DNA of 64,000 bases from Lachnospiraceae bacterium (GTDB lineage: Bacteria; Bacillota; Clostridia; Lachnospirales; Lachnospiraceae): assembly GCA_910574715.1 (NCBI GenBank), contig CAJTCH010000010.1:51771-115770 (forward strand), read 5' to 3'. This document shows, in pieces, positions 34,671-42,868 of this stretch; position 1 is the first letter of the stretch, and the number at the start of each line of letters is the position of its first letter. The translations under genes and the position numbers were made by a program. Below the pieces are notes generated by a model. It had not been told where the DNA came from. It ran no database searches and worked only from the letters and a program-made list of their open reading frames with translations.

Positions 34671-35405
34671 GTGGAGGCTAAGGAGAAAAAGCATGTGATA
34701 ACACAGGAAGATATCATGAATCTTTTGGATTCCTGTTATGAAAAATGTTTAAATGGTATACCGAAAGTTAGTCCAAGTGTTGAGGATATGGCTGCTGATT
34801 ATTTGAAAAAACATAAATCAACGGAAGAAGCATGCAGGGCTATGCTGCGAAACCAGGTGGCAAAATGTACTACGTCTGGAGTTATAACTGGATTTGGGGG
34901 ATTCATTACTATGCCGGTTGCAATTCCAGCTAATGTGGGAAGCGTAATTTATGTGCAGATGCGCATGATTGCCTGTGTTGCATATATGGCAGACTATGAA
35001 TTAAACAGTGATCAGACGCAAACTTTTGTTTATGCCTGCCTTGCTGGTGTTGCGGTTAATAGTTTGGTTAAACAGGCAGGAATAAAATTTGGCGTGAAAT
35101 TTGCCAATGGGCTTATAAAGAAGATACCTGGGAAAGTATTGACTAAAATAAATCAAAAAGTAGGATTCAGGTTTATTACAAAATTCGGTACAAAGGGTAT
35201 TGTCAATTTAGGAAAACTTCTTCCGGGAGTAGGTGCCGTGGTCGGCGGGGGACTGGATTTAGTGGAAACTAAGATTATTGCTGACCGCGCCTATAAATGG
35301 TTTCTGAAAGGTGATTTTTCAGTAAAGGGTGAGGCAGAGGATGAGACAATAGAAATTGATGAGGCAGATTTTGAAAATGTAACGGAAAACGGAGAATCAA
35401 AATAG
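34671..35405 (+). CDS. EcsC family protein (cargo)
   Basis: 244 residues from GTG 34671 after AAAGGG. EcsC-type features: central hydrophobic stretch TTSGVITGFGGFITMPVAIP, several glycine-rich amphipathic segments, LLPGVGAVVGGGLDL. It probably associates with membranes. The function of EcsC proteins is poorly known. The gene is AT-rich against its neighbours and sits between terminase and portal, so it is a moron acquired by insertion. An extended -10 box TGGTATACT lies at 34622-34630. Confidence 0.75.
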   Translation: MEAKEKKHVITQEDIMNLLDSCYEKCLNGIPKVSPSVEDMAADYLKKHKSTEEACRAMLRNQVAKCTTSGVITGFGGFITMPVAIPANVGSVIYVQMRMIACVAYMADYELNSDQTQTFVYACLAGVAVNSLVKQAGIKFGVKFANGLIKKIPGKVLTKINQKVGFRFITKFGTKGIVNLGKLLPGVGAVVGGGLDLVETKIIADRAYKWFLKGDFSVKGEAEDETIEIDEADFENVTENGESK

Positions 35406-35446
35406 TCATATTGGCTTTATTATTAAATAAGCGGGAGGATTGCCTG

Positions 35447-36031
35447 ATGAAGAATATATTGGTTGTGATGGGCGGAGGCCGTCCCAAGGGGAATACGGCG
35501 CAGCTTGTGGGTGCGTTTGTGAAGGGCGCAGAGGAAGCGGGACATTTGGTGGAAAAGGTGTCGTTGCTGAAAACGGAGGTGAAGGGTTGCTTGGGGTGTA
35601 ATGCCTGCAGGTATGGGAAACCGTGTGTTCAGAAGGACGGGTTCAATGAGCTGGTTCCGAAGATTAAGGGGGCGGATCTGGTTGTGTTTGCGTCGCCTCT
35701 GTATTTTTGGACGATATCTTCAAAGTTGAAGGCTTTTATTGAGAGGTTTTATTGTATTGCGGAGGAAGATGCTGACCCGCCTTATGGACGGTATGAGAGG
35801 TATCCGGTGAAGGACAGCGCGCTGCTTATGACATCGGCGGATGAATTTTTCTGGACTTTTGAGCAGGCGGTGTCGTATTATCAGTTTGCGGTTGTCAATT
35901 ATATAGGTTTCCATGATAGGGGGATGGTATTGGCCGGTGGCTGTGGGGATACGAACGGGAAGCCGCAGATTGATAAGACCGGGCATCTGCGGGAAGCGTA
36001 TGAGTTTGGGAAAAATCTTTATAGGGACTGA
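35447..36031 (+). CDS. Flavodoxin-family NAD(P)H-dependent FMN oxidoreductase (cargo)
   Basis: 194 residues from ATG 35447 after GGGAGG. Flavodoxin fold: VVMGGGRPKGNTAQLV (phosphate-binding loop), CLGCNACRYGKPC, FASPLYFWTISSKLKAFIER. These enzymes reduce quinones, nitro compounds or iron. Cysteine pairs suggest the iron-sulfur flavoprotein side of the family. A look-alike terminator follows at 36048. Confidence 0.82.
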   Translation: MKNILVVMGGGRPKGNTAQLVGAFVKGAEEAGHLVEKVSLLKTEVKGCLGCNACRYGKPCVQKDGFNELVPKIKGADLVVFASPLYFWTISSKLKAFIERFYCIAEEDADPPYGRYERYPVKDSALLMTSADEFFWTFEQAVSYYQFAVVNYIGFHDRGMVLAGGCGDTNGKPQIDKTGHLREAYEFGKNLYRD

Positions 36032-36047
36032 AATATTTACATGAAAT

Positions 36048-36072
36048 GGCATCTCTTTCGGAGGTGCTTTTT
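36048..36072 (+). terminator. Cargo-end terminator, copy 1
   Basis: GCATCTC pairs with GAGGTGC, then TTTTT. The sequence recurs with small changes at 36612. Confidence 0.75.
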
Positions 36073-36116
36073 CTGTTGGAGGTTTCTGTATGGGGGATGG
36101 GCTGTGAAAATGGTGC

Positions 36117-36145
36117 TTGACAATTTATGTGTTGTCCTGTAGAAT
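36117..36145 (+). promoter_or_regulatory. Promoter for the DUF4180 gene
   Basis: TTGACA (36117-36122), 17 bp, TAGAAT (36140-36145). It lies between two cargo terminators, giving the gene its own transcription unit. Confidence 0.75.
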
Positions 36146-36193
36146 CTATCTTCAACTGGAATTTGTACTGCAGGTTTGAGTTAGGAGGACATT

Positions 36194-36562
36194 ATGAATA
36201 TTGAGCATTTGAAGGATAACGGGATTGATATTGCAGTCGTTTCCGGTGACGAGGTGGTAATTGTTGATACGCAGTCGGCTCTGGACCTGGCGATGGCTGT
36301 GAAGTATGAGACGGGCGCGGAGCGGATTGTCATTGATAAAGATGTGATATGTGGGGATTTTTTCATCCTTAGTACGGGTATGGCGGGTGAGATCCTGCAG
36401 AAGTTTATGAATTATCATGTAAAGGTGGCTGTTTACGGGGATTATTCGCATTATACCAGTAAGCCGCTGAAAGATTTTATTTATGAGTCGAACCATGGGA
36501 AGGACTTTTTCTTTGTGTCAACGAAGGAAGAGGCAGTGCAGAGGTTGACGGGGACACAATAG
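36194..36562 (+). CDS. DUF4180 family protein (cargo)
   Basis: 122 residues. The DUF4180 pattern is clear: VVSGDEVVIVDTQSALDLAM, DKDVICGDFFILSTGMAGEI, VYGDYSHYTSKPLKDFIYES. Family function unknown; members are found beside TetR regulators and in mobile elements. It has its own promoter and is followed by a terminator, a classic moron. Confidence 0.85.
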   Translation: MNIEHLKDNGIDIAVVSGDEVVIVDTQSALDLAMAVKYETGAERIVIDKDVICGDFFILSTGMAGEILQKFMNYHVKVAVYGDYSHYTSKPLKDFIYESNHGKDFFFVSTKEEAVQRLTGTQ

Positions 36563-36611
36563 CAGACGGGTACAGATTCCAGTTTTTCTGTGGATTGATT
36601 CTGTATGGGAA

Positions 36612-36641
36612 GGCATCTCTTTGGAGGTGCTTTTCTTTTTT
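36612..36641 (+). terminator. Cargo-end terminator, copy 2
   Basis: GCATCTC/GAGGTGC stem, then TTTTCTTTTTTT. It is nearly identical to the copy at 36048 and precedes the portal ribosome site AGGAGGT. Confidence 0.8.
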
Positions 36642-36653
36642 TAGGAGGTGTGT

Positions 36654-37958
36654 ATGGGGTTAGCTTCGATTTTGGGTATCAGGGGGGCGAGGGATAAGCC
36701 GGAGGACAGGTACAGGGGGCCGGCTTATTCTTTTTTCTTTGGAAGGAGCAGCAGCGGGAAGGTTGTGAATGAGCGGACGGCCATGCAGGCTACGGCGGTC
36801 TATTCCTGTGTACGGATTCTGGCGGAGGCTGTGGCGTCCCTGCCGGTGCATTTGTACCGGTATGCGGGGAAGGGGAAGGAGCGGGTGTATGACCATCCTT
36901 TGTATTATCTCCTGCATGACGAGCCGAACCCGGAGATGACTTCTTTTGTGTTCCGGGAGACTTTGATGAGTCACCTTTTGATCTGGGGGAATGCTTATGC
37001 GCAGATTATACGGGACGGCGGGGGCCGGGTGCTGGGGCTGTATCCGCTGCTGCCGGACCGGGTGGAGGTTGACCGGGACGATAGGGGGGAGATTTTTTAT
37101 GTTTATGACCGGTACAGTGACGAGAATCCGAATTTTGGGGAGTATGGCAGGGTGTGTCTTCGGCGGGAGGATGTGCTGCATATCCCTGGGCTTGGGTTTG
37201 ACGGGCTGGTGGGGTATTCGCCTATTGCCATGGCTAAGAATGCGGTGGGGATGACGCTGGCCTGTGAGGAATACGGGGCGGGGTTCTTTGAGAACGGGGC
37301 CACGCCGGGAGGCGTTCTGGAGCATCCGGGGGTGTTGAAGGACCCGGCGAAGGTGCGGGAGAGCTGGCACGCTGTTTACGGGGGTTCTAAGAATGCGGGG
37401 AAGGTTGCTGTTCTGGAGGAGGGTATGAAGTACCAGCAGATCGGGATTCCGCCGGAGGAGGCGCAGTTTCTGGAGACCAGGAAGTTCCAGGTGGATGAGA
37501 TCGCCAGGCTGTACCGGATTCCGCCGCATATGGTGGGGGATTTGGATAAGAGCAGTTTTAGTAATATTGAGCAGCAGTCTTTGGAGTTTGTGAAGTATAC
37601 GCTGGACCCCTGGGTGGTGCGGTGGGAGCAGTCGCTGCAGAAGGCGCTTTTGCTGCCCCGGGAGAAGCGGGAGTATTTTGTGAAGCTGAATGTGGACGGG
37701 CTTCTGCGGGGGGATTATCAGAGCCGGATGACCGGGTATTCTGTGGGGCGGCAGAATGGGTGGCTGTCTACGAATGATATCAGGGAGATGGAGGATATGA
37801 ACCCGATCCCGGCGGAGGAAGGCGGGGACTTGTATCTGGTGAACGGGAATCTGTGCAAGTTGAAGGATGCGGGGCTGTTTGCGGGAAAAGGGCAGACGGA
37901 GCAGGAGCCACCGGACGGGAGGCAGTTTCGGCAGGGGGATTCCGGGCTGGGGCTGTGA
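36654..37958 (+). CDS. Portal protein, HK97 family
   Basis: 434 residues from ATG 36654 behind AGGAGGT. YSCVRILAEAVASLPVHLYR and the later DKSSFSNIEQQSLEFVKYTL are typical HK97-type portal motifs. It forms the dodecameric DNA entry ring of the capsid. Gene order with ClpP-like protease and capsid downstream is standard. Confidence 0.94.
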   Translation: MGLASILGIRGARDKPEDRYRGPAYSFFFGRSSSGKVVNERTAMQATAVYSCVRILAEAVASLPVHLYRYAGKGKERVYDHPLYYLLHDEPNPEMTSFVFRETLMSHLLIWGNAYAQIIRDGGGRVLGLYPLLPDRVEVDRDDRGEIFYVYDRYSDENPNFGEYGRVCLRREDVLHIPGLGFDGLVGYSPIAMAKNAVGMTLACEEYGAGFFENGATPGGVLEHPGVLKDPAKVRESWHAVYGGSKNAGKVAVLEEGMKYQQIGIPPEEAQFLETRKFQVDEIARLYRIPPHMVGDLDKSSFSNIEQQSLEFVKYTLDPWVVRWEQSLQKALLLPREKREYFVKLNVDGLLRGDYQSRMTGYSVGRQNGWLSTNDIREMEDMNPIPAEEGGDLYLVNGNLCKLKDAGLFAGKGQTEQEPPDGRQFRQGDSGLGL

Positions 37959-38015
37959 GGTACGGATATCTGGAAAGCAGAGTGTTCCGGCTTTCATGGG
38001 CGTGGCATTGTAGAG

Positions 38016-38234
38016 ATGGGCCGTGGTGAATGCCGTGTGGCGGATATGGACGGCAGGTTTCGGGATTTGCTGTGTTATGGTCTGTGTGAAGTGGAAGGTA
38101 TGGAGTTGAGTGAGGATGCATACAGGGAGTTTTGGGAGCTGGCAGGCGGATGTGTCTGCTGGCTTTTTTGTGCGCCGGTTTATGGGAATTGGCGGGAAGT
38201 TTTGGAAGAATCGGAAAGTGAGGTGCAGGGATGA
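38016..38234 (+). CDS. Hypothetical small protein between portal and protease
   Basis: 72 residues, acidic, with ELAGGCVCWLFCAPVYGNW. It ends four bases into the protease gene, suggesting coupling. Start uncertain: ATG 38016 has only a weak ribosome site and ATG 38046 is possible. No family recognised. Confidence 0.5.
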   Translation: MGRGECRVADMDGRFRDLLCYGLCEVEGMELSEDAYREFWELAGGCVCWLFCAPVYGNWREVLEESESEVQG

Positions 38235-38941
38235 AGCGGAAGTTTTGGAACTGGGTACGGAATGAGGCGGACGGGGAGAGGACGCTGGTTTTGAACGGGG
38301 AGATTTCGGATGAAACCTGGTATGGGGACGAGGTGACGCCGGCGCTGTTCCAGAAGGAGCTGGATGCAGGGACGGGGGATATTACGGTCTGGATCAATTC
38401 TCCGGGCGGGGATGTGTTTGCGGCGGCGCGGATTTATAACATGCTGATGGAGTATAAGGGGGACGTGCGGGTGAAGGTGGACGCTCTGGCGGCTTCGGCG
38501 GCGTCTGTGATCGCCATGGCGGGGACGGAGGTTCTGATGTCTCCGGTGGGCATGATGATGATCCACAATCCGATGACGATTGCCATTGGGGACAGTAAGG
38601 AGATGCAGAGGGCGGGGGAGATGCTGGACGAGGTGAAGGAGAGTATCATGAATGCCTATGAGATCAAGACGGGCATGAGCCGGGCACGGATTTCCCATCT
38701 GATGGATGCGGAGAGCTGGTTTAACGCAAGGAAGGCGGTGGAGCTTGGGTTTGCGGACGGGGTTCTGCATGGGAGCGGTACGGAGGATAAGGCCAGGGGC
38801 GGGGAGCCGGAGGGCGTGATGTTTTCACGCATGGCGGTGACTAATTCGCTGTTGTCTAAGCTGATACCGGAGCATAAGGAAACGGAGAAGAAAGTTCCGG
38901 TGGAGCAGTTGGAGAAGCGGTTACAGTTGTTATCACATTAA
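38231..38941 (+). CDS. ClpP-like head maturation protease
   Basis: 236 residues. ClpP-fold motifs: WINSPGGDVFAA, the nucleophile region ALAASAASVIAMAG and the histidine in MMMIHNP. The aspartate region DAESWFNARKA follows. It processes the capsid N-terminal delta domain during head assembly. Confidence 0.93.
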   Translation: MKRKFWNWVRNEADGERTLVLNGEISDETWYGDEVTPALFQKELDAGTGDITVWINSPGGDVFAAARIYNMLMEYKGDVRVKVDALAASAASVIAMAGTEVLMSPVGMMMIHNPMTIAIGDSKEMQRAGEMLDEVKESIMNAYEIKTGMSRARISHLMDAESWFNARKAVELGFADGVLHGSGTEDKARGGEPEGVMFSRMAVTNSLLSKLIPEHKETEKKVPVEQLEKRLQLLSH

Positions 38942-38959
38942 ATTTATGGAGGTATGGAG

Positions 38960-40171
38960 ATGAAGAAGATTCTGGAGTTAAGGGAGAAGCGTGCGAAGGC
39001 ATGGGAGGCGGCGAAGGCTTTTTTGGACAGTAAGAGAGGGGAGGACGGCCTTTTGTCGGCGGAGGATACGGCTGCTTATGAGAGGATGGAGCAGGAGGTT
39101 GTGGATCTGGGGAAGGAGATTGAGAGGCTGGAGCGGCAGGCGGCCATTGACGCGGAGCTGAACAGGCCGACTTCGGAGCCGATTGTGAATAAGCCGAACA
39201 ATGACCCGGAGGGGGACGGGAAGAAGGGGAGGGCTTCGGATAAGTACCGGAGGACTTTCTGGAATGCCATGCGGCGGAAGAGTTTTTATGATGTGGAGAA
39301 TGCCCTGCAGGTGGGGACGGATTCGGAGGGCGGGTATCTGGTGCCGGACGAGTTTGAGCATACGCTGGTGGAGGCTTTGGAGGAGGAGAATTTTTTCCGG
39401 GGGATCGCTACGGTGATCCAGACTTCCAGCGGGGACCGGAAGATCCCGGTGGTTGCCACGAAGGGGACGGCTTCCTGGATTGACGAGGAGGGGGCTTACC
39501 CGGAGTCGGATGATTCTTTCGGGCAGGTTTCTATTGGGGCTTATAAGGTGGCTACGATGTTGAAGGTGTCGGATGAGCTTCTGAATGACAGTGTGTTTGA
39601 CCTAGAGGCGTATATCTCTAAGGAGTTCGGGCGCAGGATTGGGACGAAGGAGGAAGAGGCGTTCTTTACCGGGGACGGGAAGGGGAAGCCTACGGGGATT
39701 TTTAATGCTGCGGGCGGGGCTTCTGACGGGGTGACTACGGCAGCGGCGAGTATTACGTTTGACGATGTGATGGATCTGTTTTATGCTTTGAAGTCGCCGT
39801 ATCGGAGGAAGGCGGTCTGGGTGCTGAATGATACCACGGTGAAGGCCCTGCGGAAGCTGAAGGACAATAACGGGAATTATATCTGGCAGCCGTCGGTGCA
39901 GGCGGGGCAGCCGGACATGATCCTGAACCGTCCGTACCATACTTCCGCCTATGTGCCGGAGGTGGCGGCCGGGGCGAAGGTGATGGCTTTCGGGGATTTC
40001 TCTTATTACTGGATCGCGGACCGGCAGGGGAGGTCTTTTAAGAGGCTGAATGAGCTGTTTGCGGCTAACGGGCAGGTGGGTTTCCTGGCGAGCCAGAGGG
40101 TGGACGGGAAGCTGATCTTGTCGGAGGCTGTGAAGACCATGGCGATCAAGGGGAGCAGTTCCGGGGCGTAA
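38960..40171 (+). CDS. Major capsid protein, HK97 fold
   Basis: 403 residues from ATG 38960, seven bases after GGAGG (ATG 38954 is too close). A coiled-coil delta domain (about 1-60) is followed by an acidic linker. The shell domain opens QVGTDSEGGYLVPDEFEHTL and contains DRKIPVVATKGTASWIDE. Cleavage by the upstream protease is expected near residue 100. Confidence 0.95.
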   Translation: MKKILELREKRAKAWEAAKAFLDSKRGEDGLLSAEDTAAYERMEQEVVDLGKEIERLERQAAIDAELNRPTSEPIVNKPNNDPEGDGKKGRASDKYRRTFWNAMRRKSFYDVENALQVGTDSEGGYLVPDEFEHTLVEALEEENFFRGIATVIQTSSGDRKIPVVATKGTASWIDEEGAYPESDDSFGQVSIGAYKVATMLKVSDELLNDSVFDLEAYISKEFGRRIGTKEEEAFFTGDGKGKPTGIFNAAGGASDGVTTAAASITFDDVMDLFYALKSPYRRKAVWVLNDTTVKALRKLKDNNGNYIWQPSVQAGQPDMILNRPYHTSAYVPEVAAGAKVMAFGDFSYYWIADRQGRSFKRLNELFAANGQVGFLASQRVDGKLILSEAVKTMAIKGSSSGA

Positions 40172-40254
40172 GGTTCCGGCGTATGGTGAATGGGTGATGC
40201 CGGGGGTGAAATCTCTGGCATGAAATAAAGTATATAAGGCGGGAGGGATGCAGG

Positions 40255-40533
40255 ATGGCGGTTGTGACATTGGAGGAAGTAAAACAGTATCTCCGGGTGG
40301 ACAGCGGGGACGAGGACGGGTTTATTTCCGGGCTGTTGGAGACTGGGGAGAGTATGTGCGCGGATATGGCGCGGATGAAAGCGGAAGAGCTGGAAGGGCA
40401 TCTTCCTATGGCGCGGATTGCCGTTCTGTATGTCACTGCGTATCTGTATGAGCACAGGGAGCAGGCGGACCATGAGGAACTGGTACAGACGCTGCGTTCT
40501 CTGTTGTTCGGTATCAGGAGGGAAGTGTTCTGA
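40255..40533 (+). CDS. Head-tail connector, HK97 gp6-like
   Basis: 92 residues. TLEEVKQYLRVDSGDEDGFI and ARIAVLYVTAYLYEHRE are the usual phage gp6-like (DUF3199/YqbG type) features. It forms the ring under the portal. Its stop overlaps the next gene. Confidence 0.85.
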   Translation: MAVVTLEEVKQYLRVDSGDEDGFISGLLETGESMCADMARMKAEELEGHLPMARIAVLYVTAYLYEHREQADHEELVQTLRSLLFGIRREVF

Positions 40534-40922
40534 TGGCGGAGTGGAGCGGGGGCAGCGGCAGCAGGGACGGCGGCGGTTTTCGGAAGGGGTATCCTCTGGG
40601 GGAGTGGAAGGAGCGGATTACGATTCAGAGAAGTTCCCTGGGGAATGATAAGGCCGGGAACCATGTGCTGGTCTGGGAGGATTATTTTTGCTGTTCTGCT
40701 TTTGTGAACAGTCTTTCCGGGAAGGAGTATTGGGAGGCGGCGCAGGTGAACGCGCAGAGGGATATCTATTTTATTATCCGGTATTGTTCGGAGGTGGCCG
40801 GTATGGACACGGAGCATTACCGGGTTTTGTTTCGGGGGCAAGTGTATAATATCACGTTTATTGACAATGTGCGGTATCAGAACAGGATGTTGAAGCTGCG
40901 GGCTTCTTTGGTGAAGAGGTGA
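40533..40922 (+). CDS. Head closure protein, SPP1 gp16/HK97 gp7-like
   Basis: 129 residues. EWKERITIQRSSLGNDKAGN and YRVLFRGQVYNITFIDNVRY are typical for phage head-tail adaptor or head closure proteins. The glycine-rich N-terminus is unusual but short. Confidence 0.85.
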   Translation: MAEWSGGSGSRDGGGFRKGYPLGEWKERITIQRSSLGNDKAGNHVLVWEDYFCCSAFVNSLSGKEYWEAAQVNAQRDIYFIIRYCSEVAGMDTEHYRVLFRGQVYNITFIDNVRYQNRMLKLRASLVKR

Positions 40923-40926
40923 TTGG

Positions 40927-41313
40927 GTGTCGGAGAATCAGAGGGTGTCTGTGGACCGGATGGCGGATGTCATTATGGAGGGGCTTACGGAGTATGCGGA
41001 GCTTGCCGCGGACGTTATGAAGGACTGTGTGAGGAAGGCCGGGGATACGGTGAAGAGGGAGACGAAGGCGGGTGCGCCGGTGAAGACCGGGAGGTATAAG
41101 AAGAGCTGGGCGGTGAAGCGGCAGAGGGAGACTTCTAATGTTTTGGAGGTGGTGGTGCATAGCAGGGACCGGTATCAGCTTACCCATCTTCTGGAGAAGG
41201 GCCATGCGAAGCGGGGCGGCGGGCGGGTGAAGGCTGTGCCGCATATTGCCCCGGCGGAGGAAAAGGGTGTCCGGGAGCTGGAGGAGGGGATAAAAAGGGG
41301 GCTGTCCAAGTGA
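40927..41313 (+). CDS. HK97 gp10-like tail completion protein
   Basis: 128 residues from a GTG start. APVKTGRYKKSWAVKRQ and YQLTHLLEKGHAKRGGGRV are hallmarks of the HK97 gp10 family. It links tail terminator and head connector. It overlaps the next gene by 4 bases. Confidence 0.88.
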   Translation: MSENQRVSVDRMADVIMEGLTEYAELAADVMKDCVRKAGDTVKRETKAGAPVKTGRYKKSWAVKRQRETSNVLEVVVHSRDRYQLTHLLEKGHAKRGGGRVKAVPHIAPAEEKGVRELEEGIKRGLSK

Positions 41314-41627
41314 GGCATGAGGATGTGCTGAAAATGATGGGGGAATTGGGGCTTCCTTTTGCCTATGACCATTTTGTGGAAGGGGAGGCGCCGGAGCCGC
41401 CGTTTGCGGTGTTCCTTTATCCCAGGGCGGATAATTTTTCTGCGGACGGGGTGGCGTATTTTAAGAGGAATGAGCTGGATATTGAGGTGTATACGGACTT
41501 GAAGGACCCGGAGCTGGAGGAGGGCATAGAGGCGGTGCTGTTGAGGCATGGGATCTTCTATGGGAAGAGTGAGGTCTGGATTGAGTCGGAGCGGCTGTAT
41601 GAGGTTTTGTATGAGATGGAGGTTTAG
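41310..41627 (+). CDS. Tail terminator/minor capsid-type protein
   Basis: 105 residues from GTG 41310. FAVFLYPRADNFSADG and ELDIEVYTDLKDPELEEGIE resemble the small tail-completion proteins found between gp10-like and major tail genes. Function is inferred mostly from position. Confidence 0.72.
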   Translation: MRHEDVLKMMGELGLPFAYDHFVEGEAPEPPFAVFLYPRADNFSADGVAYFKRNELDIEVYTDLKDPELEEGIEAVLLRHGIFYGKSEVWIESERLYEVLYEMEV

Positions 41628-41632
41628 GGCGG

Positions 41633-42232
41633 ATGAATAATAAGGTGAAGTTTAATATCTGTAATTGTCATTATGCGCTGCAGAGGGTGGCGGAGGACGG
41701 GGAGATGACGTTTGACGCGCCGGTGGCGATGCCTGGGGCGGTTTCGCTGGCGCTGGACCCGAATGGGGAGCCGGAGTCGTTTTATGCGGACGGGATTGAG
41801 TATTATATCATTGCCAACAATATGGGGTATGACGGGGACCTGGAGCTGGCACTGATCCCGGAGAGTTTCCGGACGGATGTTTTGAAGGAGGAAGCGGACG
41901 GGAATGAGGTGCTGGTGGAGAACGCCAATTCGGAGACGGGGGCTTTTGCGCTGCTGTTTGAGTTTGACGGGGATATCAGGAAGATCCGGCATGTGCTGTA
42001 TAATTGTTCTGCCAGCAGGCCGAAGATTGAGGGGAAGACCAATGAGGAGAGCCGGGAGGTGCAGACGGAGACGCTGACGGTGAAGGCCAGGCCGCTGGCA
42101 AGCGGGTATGTGAAGGCGAAGACGGGGAATAAGACTTCGGCGGAGACTTATGAGGGTTGGTATAAGAGTGTGTATCTGCCGGTTCCGAGGGCGGAGGCCG
42201 GCGGCGGTGTTGAGGAAGAGGGACAGGGTTGA
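41633..42232 (+). CDS. Major tail protein, phi13 type
   Basis: 199 residues. NKVKFNICNCHYALQ, ADGIEYYIIANNMGYDGDLE and RPLASGYVKAKTGNKTS are the usual pattern of phi13-type tail tube proteins in siphophages of Firmicutes. It builds the tail tube. Confidence 0.88.
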   Translation: MNNKVKFNICNCHYALQRVAEDGEMTFDAPVAMPGAVSLALDPNGEPESFYADGIEYYIIANNMGYDGDLELALIPESFRTDVLKEEADGNEVLVENANSETGAFALLFEFDGDIRKIRHVLYNCSASRPKIEGKTNEESREVQTETLTVKARPLASGYVKAKTGNKTSAETYEGWYKSVYLPVPRAEAGGGVEEEGQG

Positions 42233-42248
42233 AGGAGGCTGAAAGGGT

Positions 42249-42626
42249 ATGAGTATTGTGAGGAAGGTTGGGATTGACGGGAAGGAGGTGCTGTTTAAGG
42301 CATCGGCGGCGATTCCGAGGATTTACCGGTTGAAGTTCCAGAGGGATATTTATAAGGACCTGCGGATTCTGGAGAAGAGCATTGGGGAGGGGGATGAGGA
42401 GCGTTCCAACCTGGACCTGTTTTCTTTGGAGATGTTTGAGAATATCGCTTATACGATGGCGAAGCACGCAGACCCGGCTATCCCGGACGATGTGGAGGAA
42501 TGGCTGGACGGGTTTAATACGTTTTCGATTTATCAGGTGCTGCCGGAGCTGATTAAGCTGTGGGGGTTGAATGTGAAGACGGATGCGGAGGCTAAAAAAA
42601 ACTTCGGCCAACAGAGCGGGAGATGA
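42249..42626 (+). CDS. Tail assembly chaperone, short product
   Basis: 125 residues, the zero-frame product. Helical, acidic, ending KKNFGQQSGR after a run of eight A. Chaperones at this position (gpG analogues) guide tape measure assembly. The downstream -1 frame stays open to 42787, giving a longer frameshift product (separate entry). Confidence 0.85.
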   Translation: MSIVRKVGIDGKEVLFKASAAIPRIYRLKFQRDIYKDLRILEKSIGEGDEERSNLDLFSLEMFENIAYTMAKHADPAIPDDVEEWLDGFNTFSIYQVLPELIKLWGLNVKTDAEAKKNFGQQSGR

Positions 42627-42787
42627 CTACGCCGCTGTTTCTGCTTCGGTGTGTGCAGCTTGGGATCTCTATGGCGGATATGGAGCTTTTGTCTATTGGG
42701 CTGGTGAATGATATGTTTGTGGAGAGCCGGAATGACGAGTGTAGGTATGCGGAGATTGGGACGCAGGAGGATATGGACCGGTTCTGA
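42249..42787 (+). CDS. Tail assembly chaperone, -1 frameshift product (gpGT-like)
   Basis: Slippage at A-AAA-AAC (42596-42602) shifts ribosomes into the -1 frame, which continues LRPTEREMTTPLFLLR to a stop at 42785-42787, adding about 61 residues. The extension FLLRCVQLGISMADMELLSI is a typical T-domain of siphophage chaperones. The frame and site fit the classical X XXY YYZ rule. Confidence 0.85.
42596..42602 (+). promoter_or_regulatory. Programmed -1 ribosomal frameshift site
   Basis: Heptamer A AAA AAC in the zero frame, within a run of eight A (42594-42601). It is near the 3' end of the chaperone gene, as in lambda G/GT. Confidence 0.85.
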
Positions 42788-42868
42788 TTGATAAAACAGC
42801 CTTTTTCTGCTATGATTGGTGGTGGAAAAAGGCTGATAGTGATAGTTAATGAAAGGTTGATGGTTTAT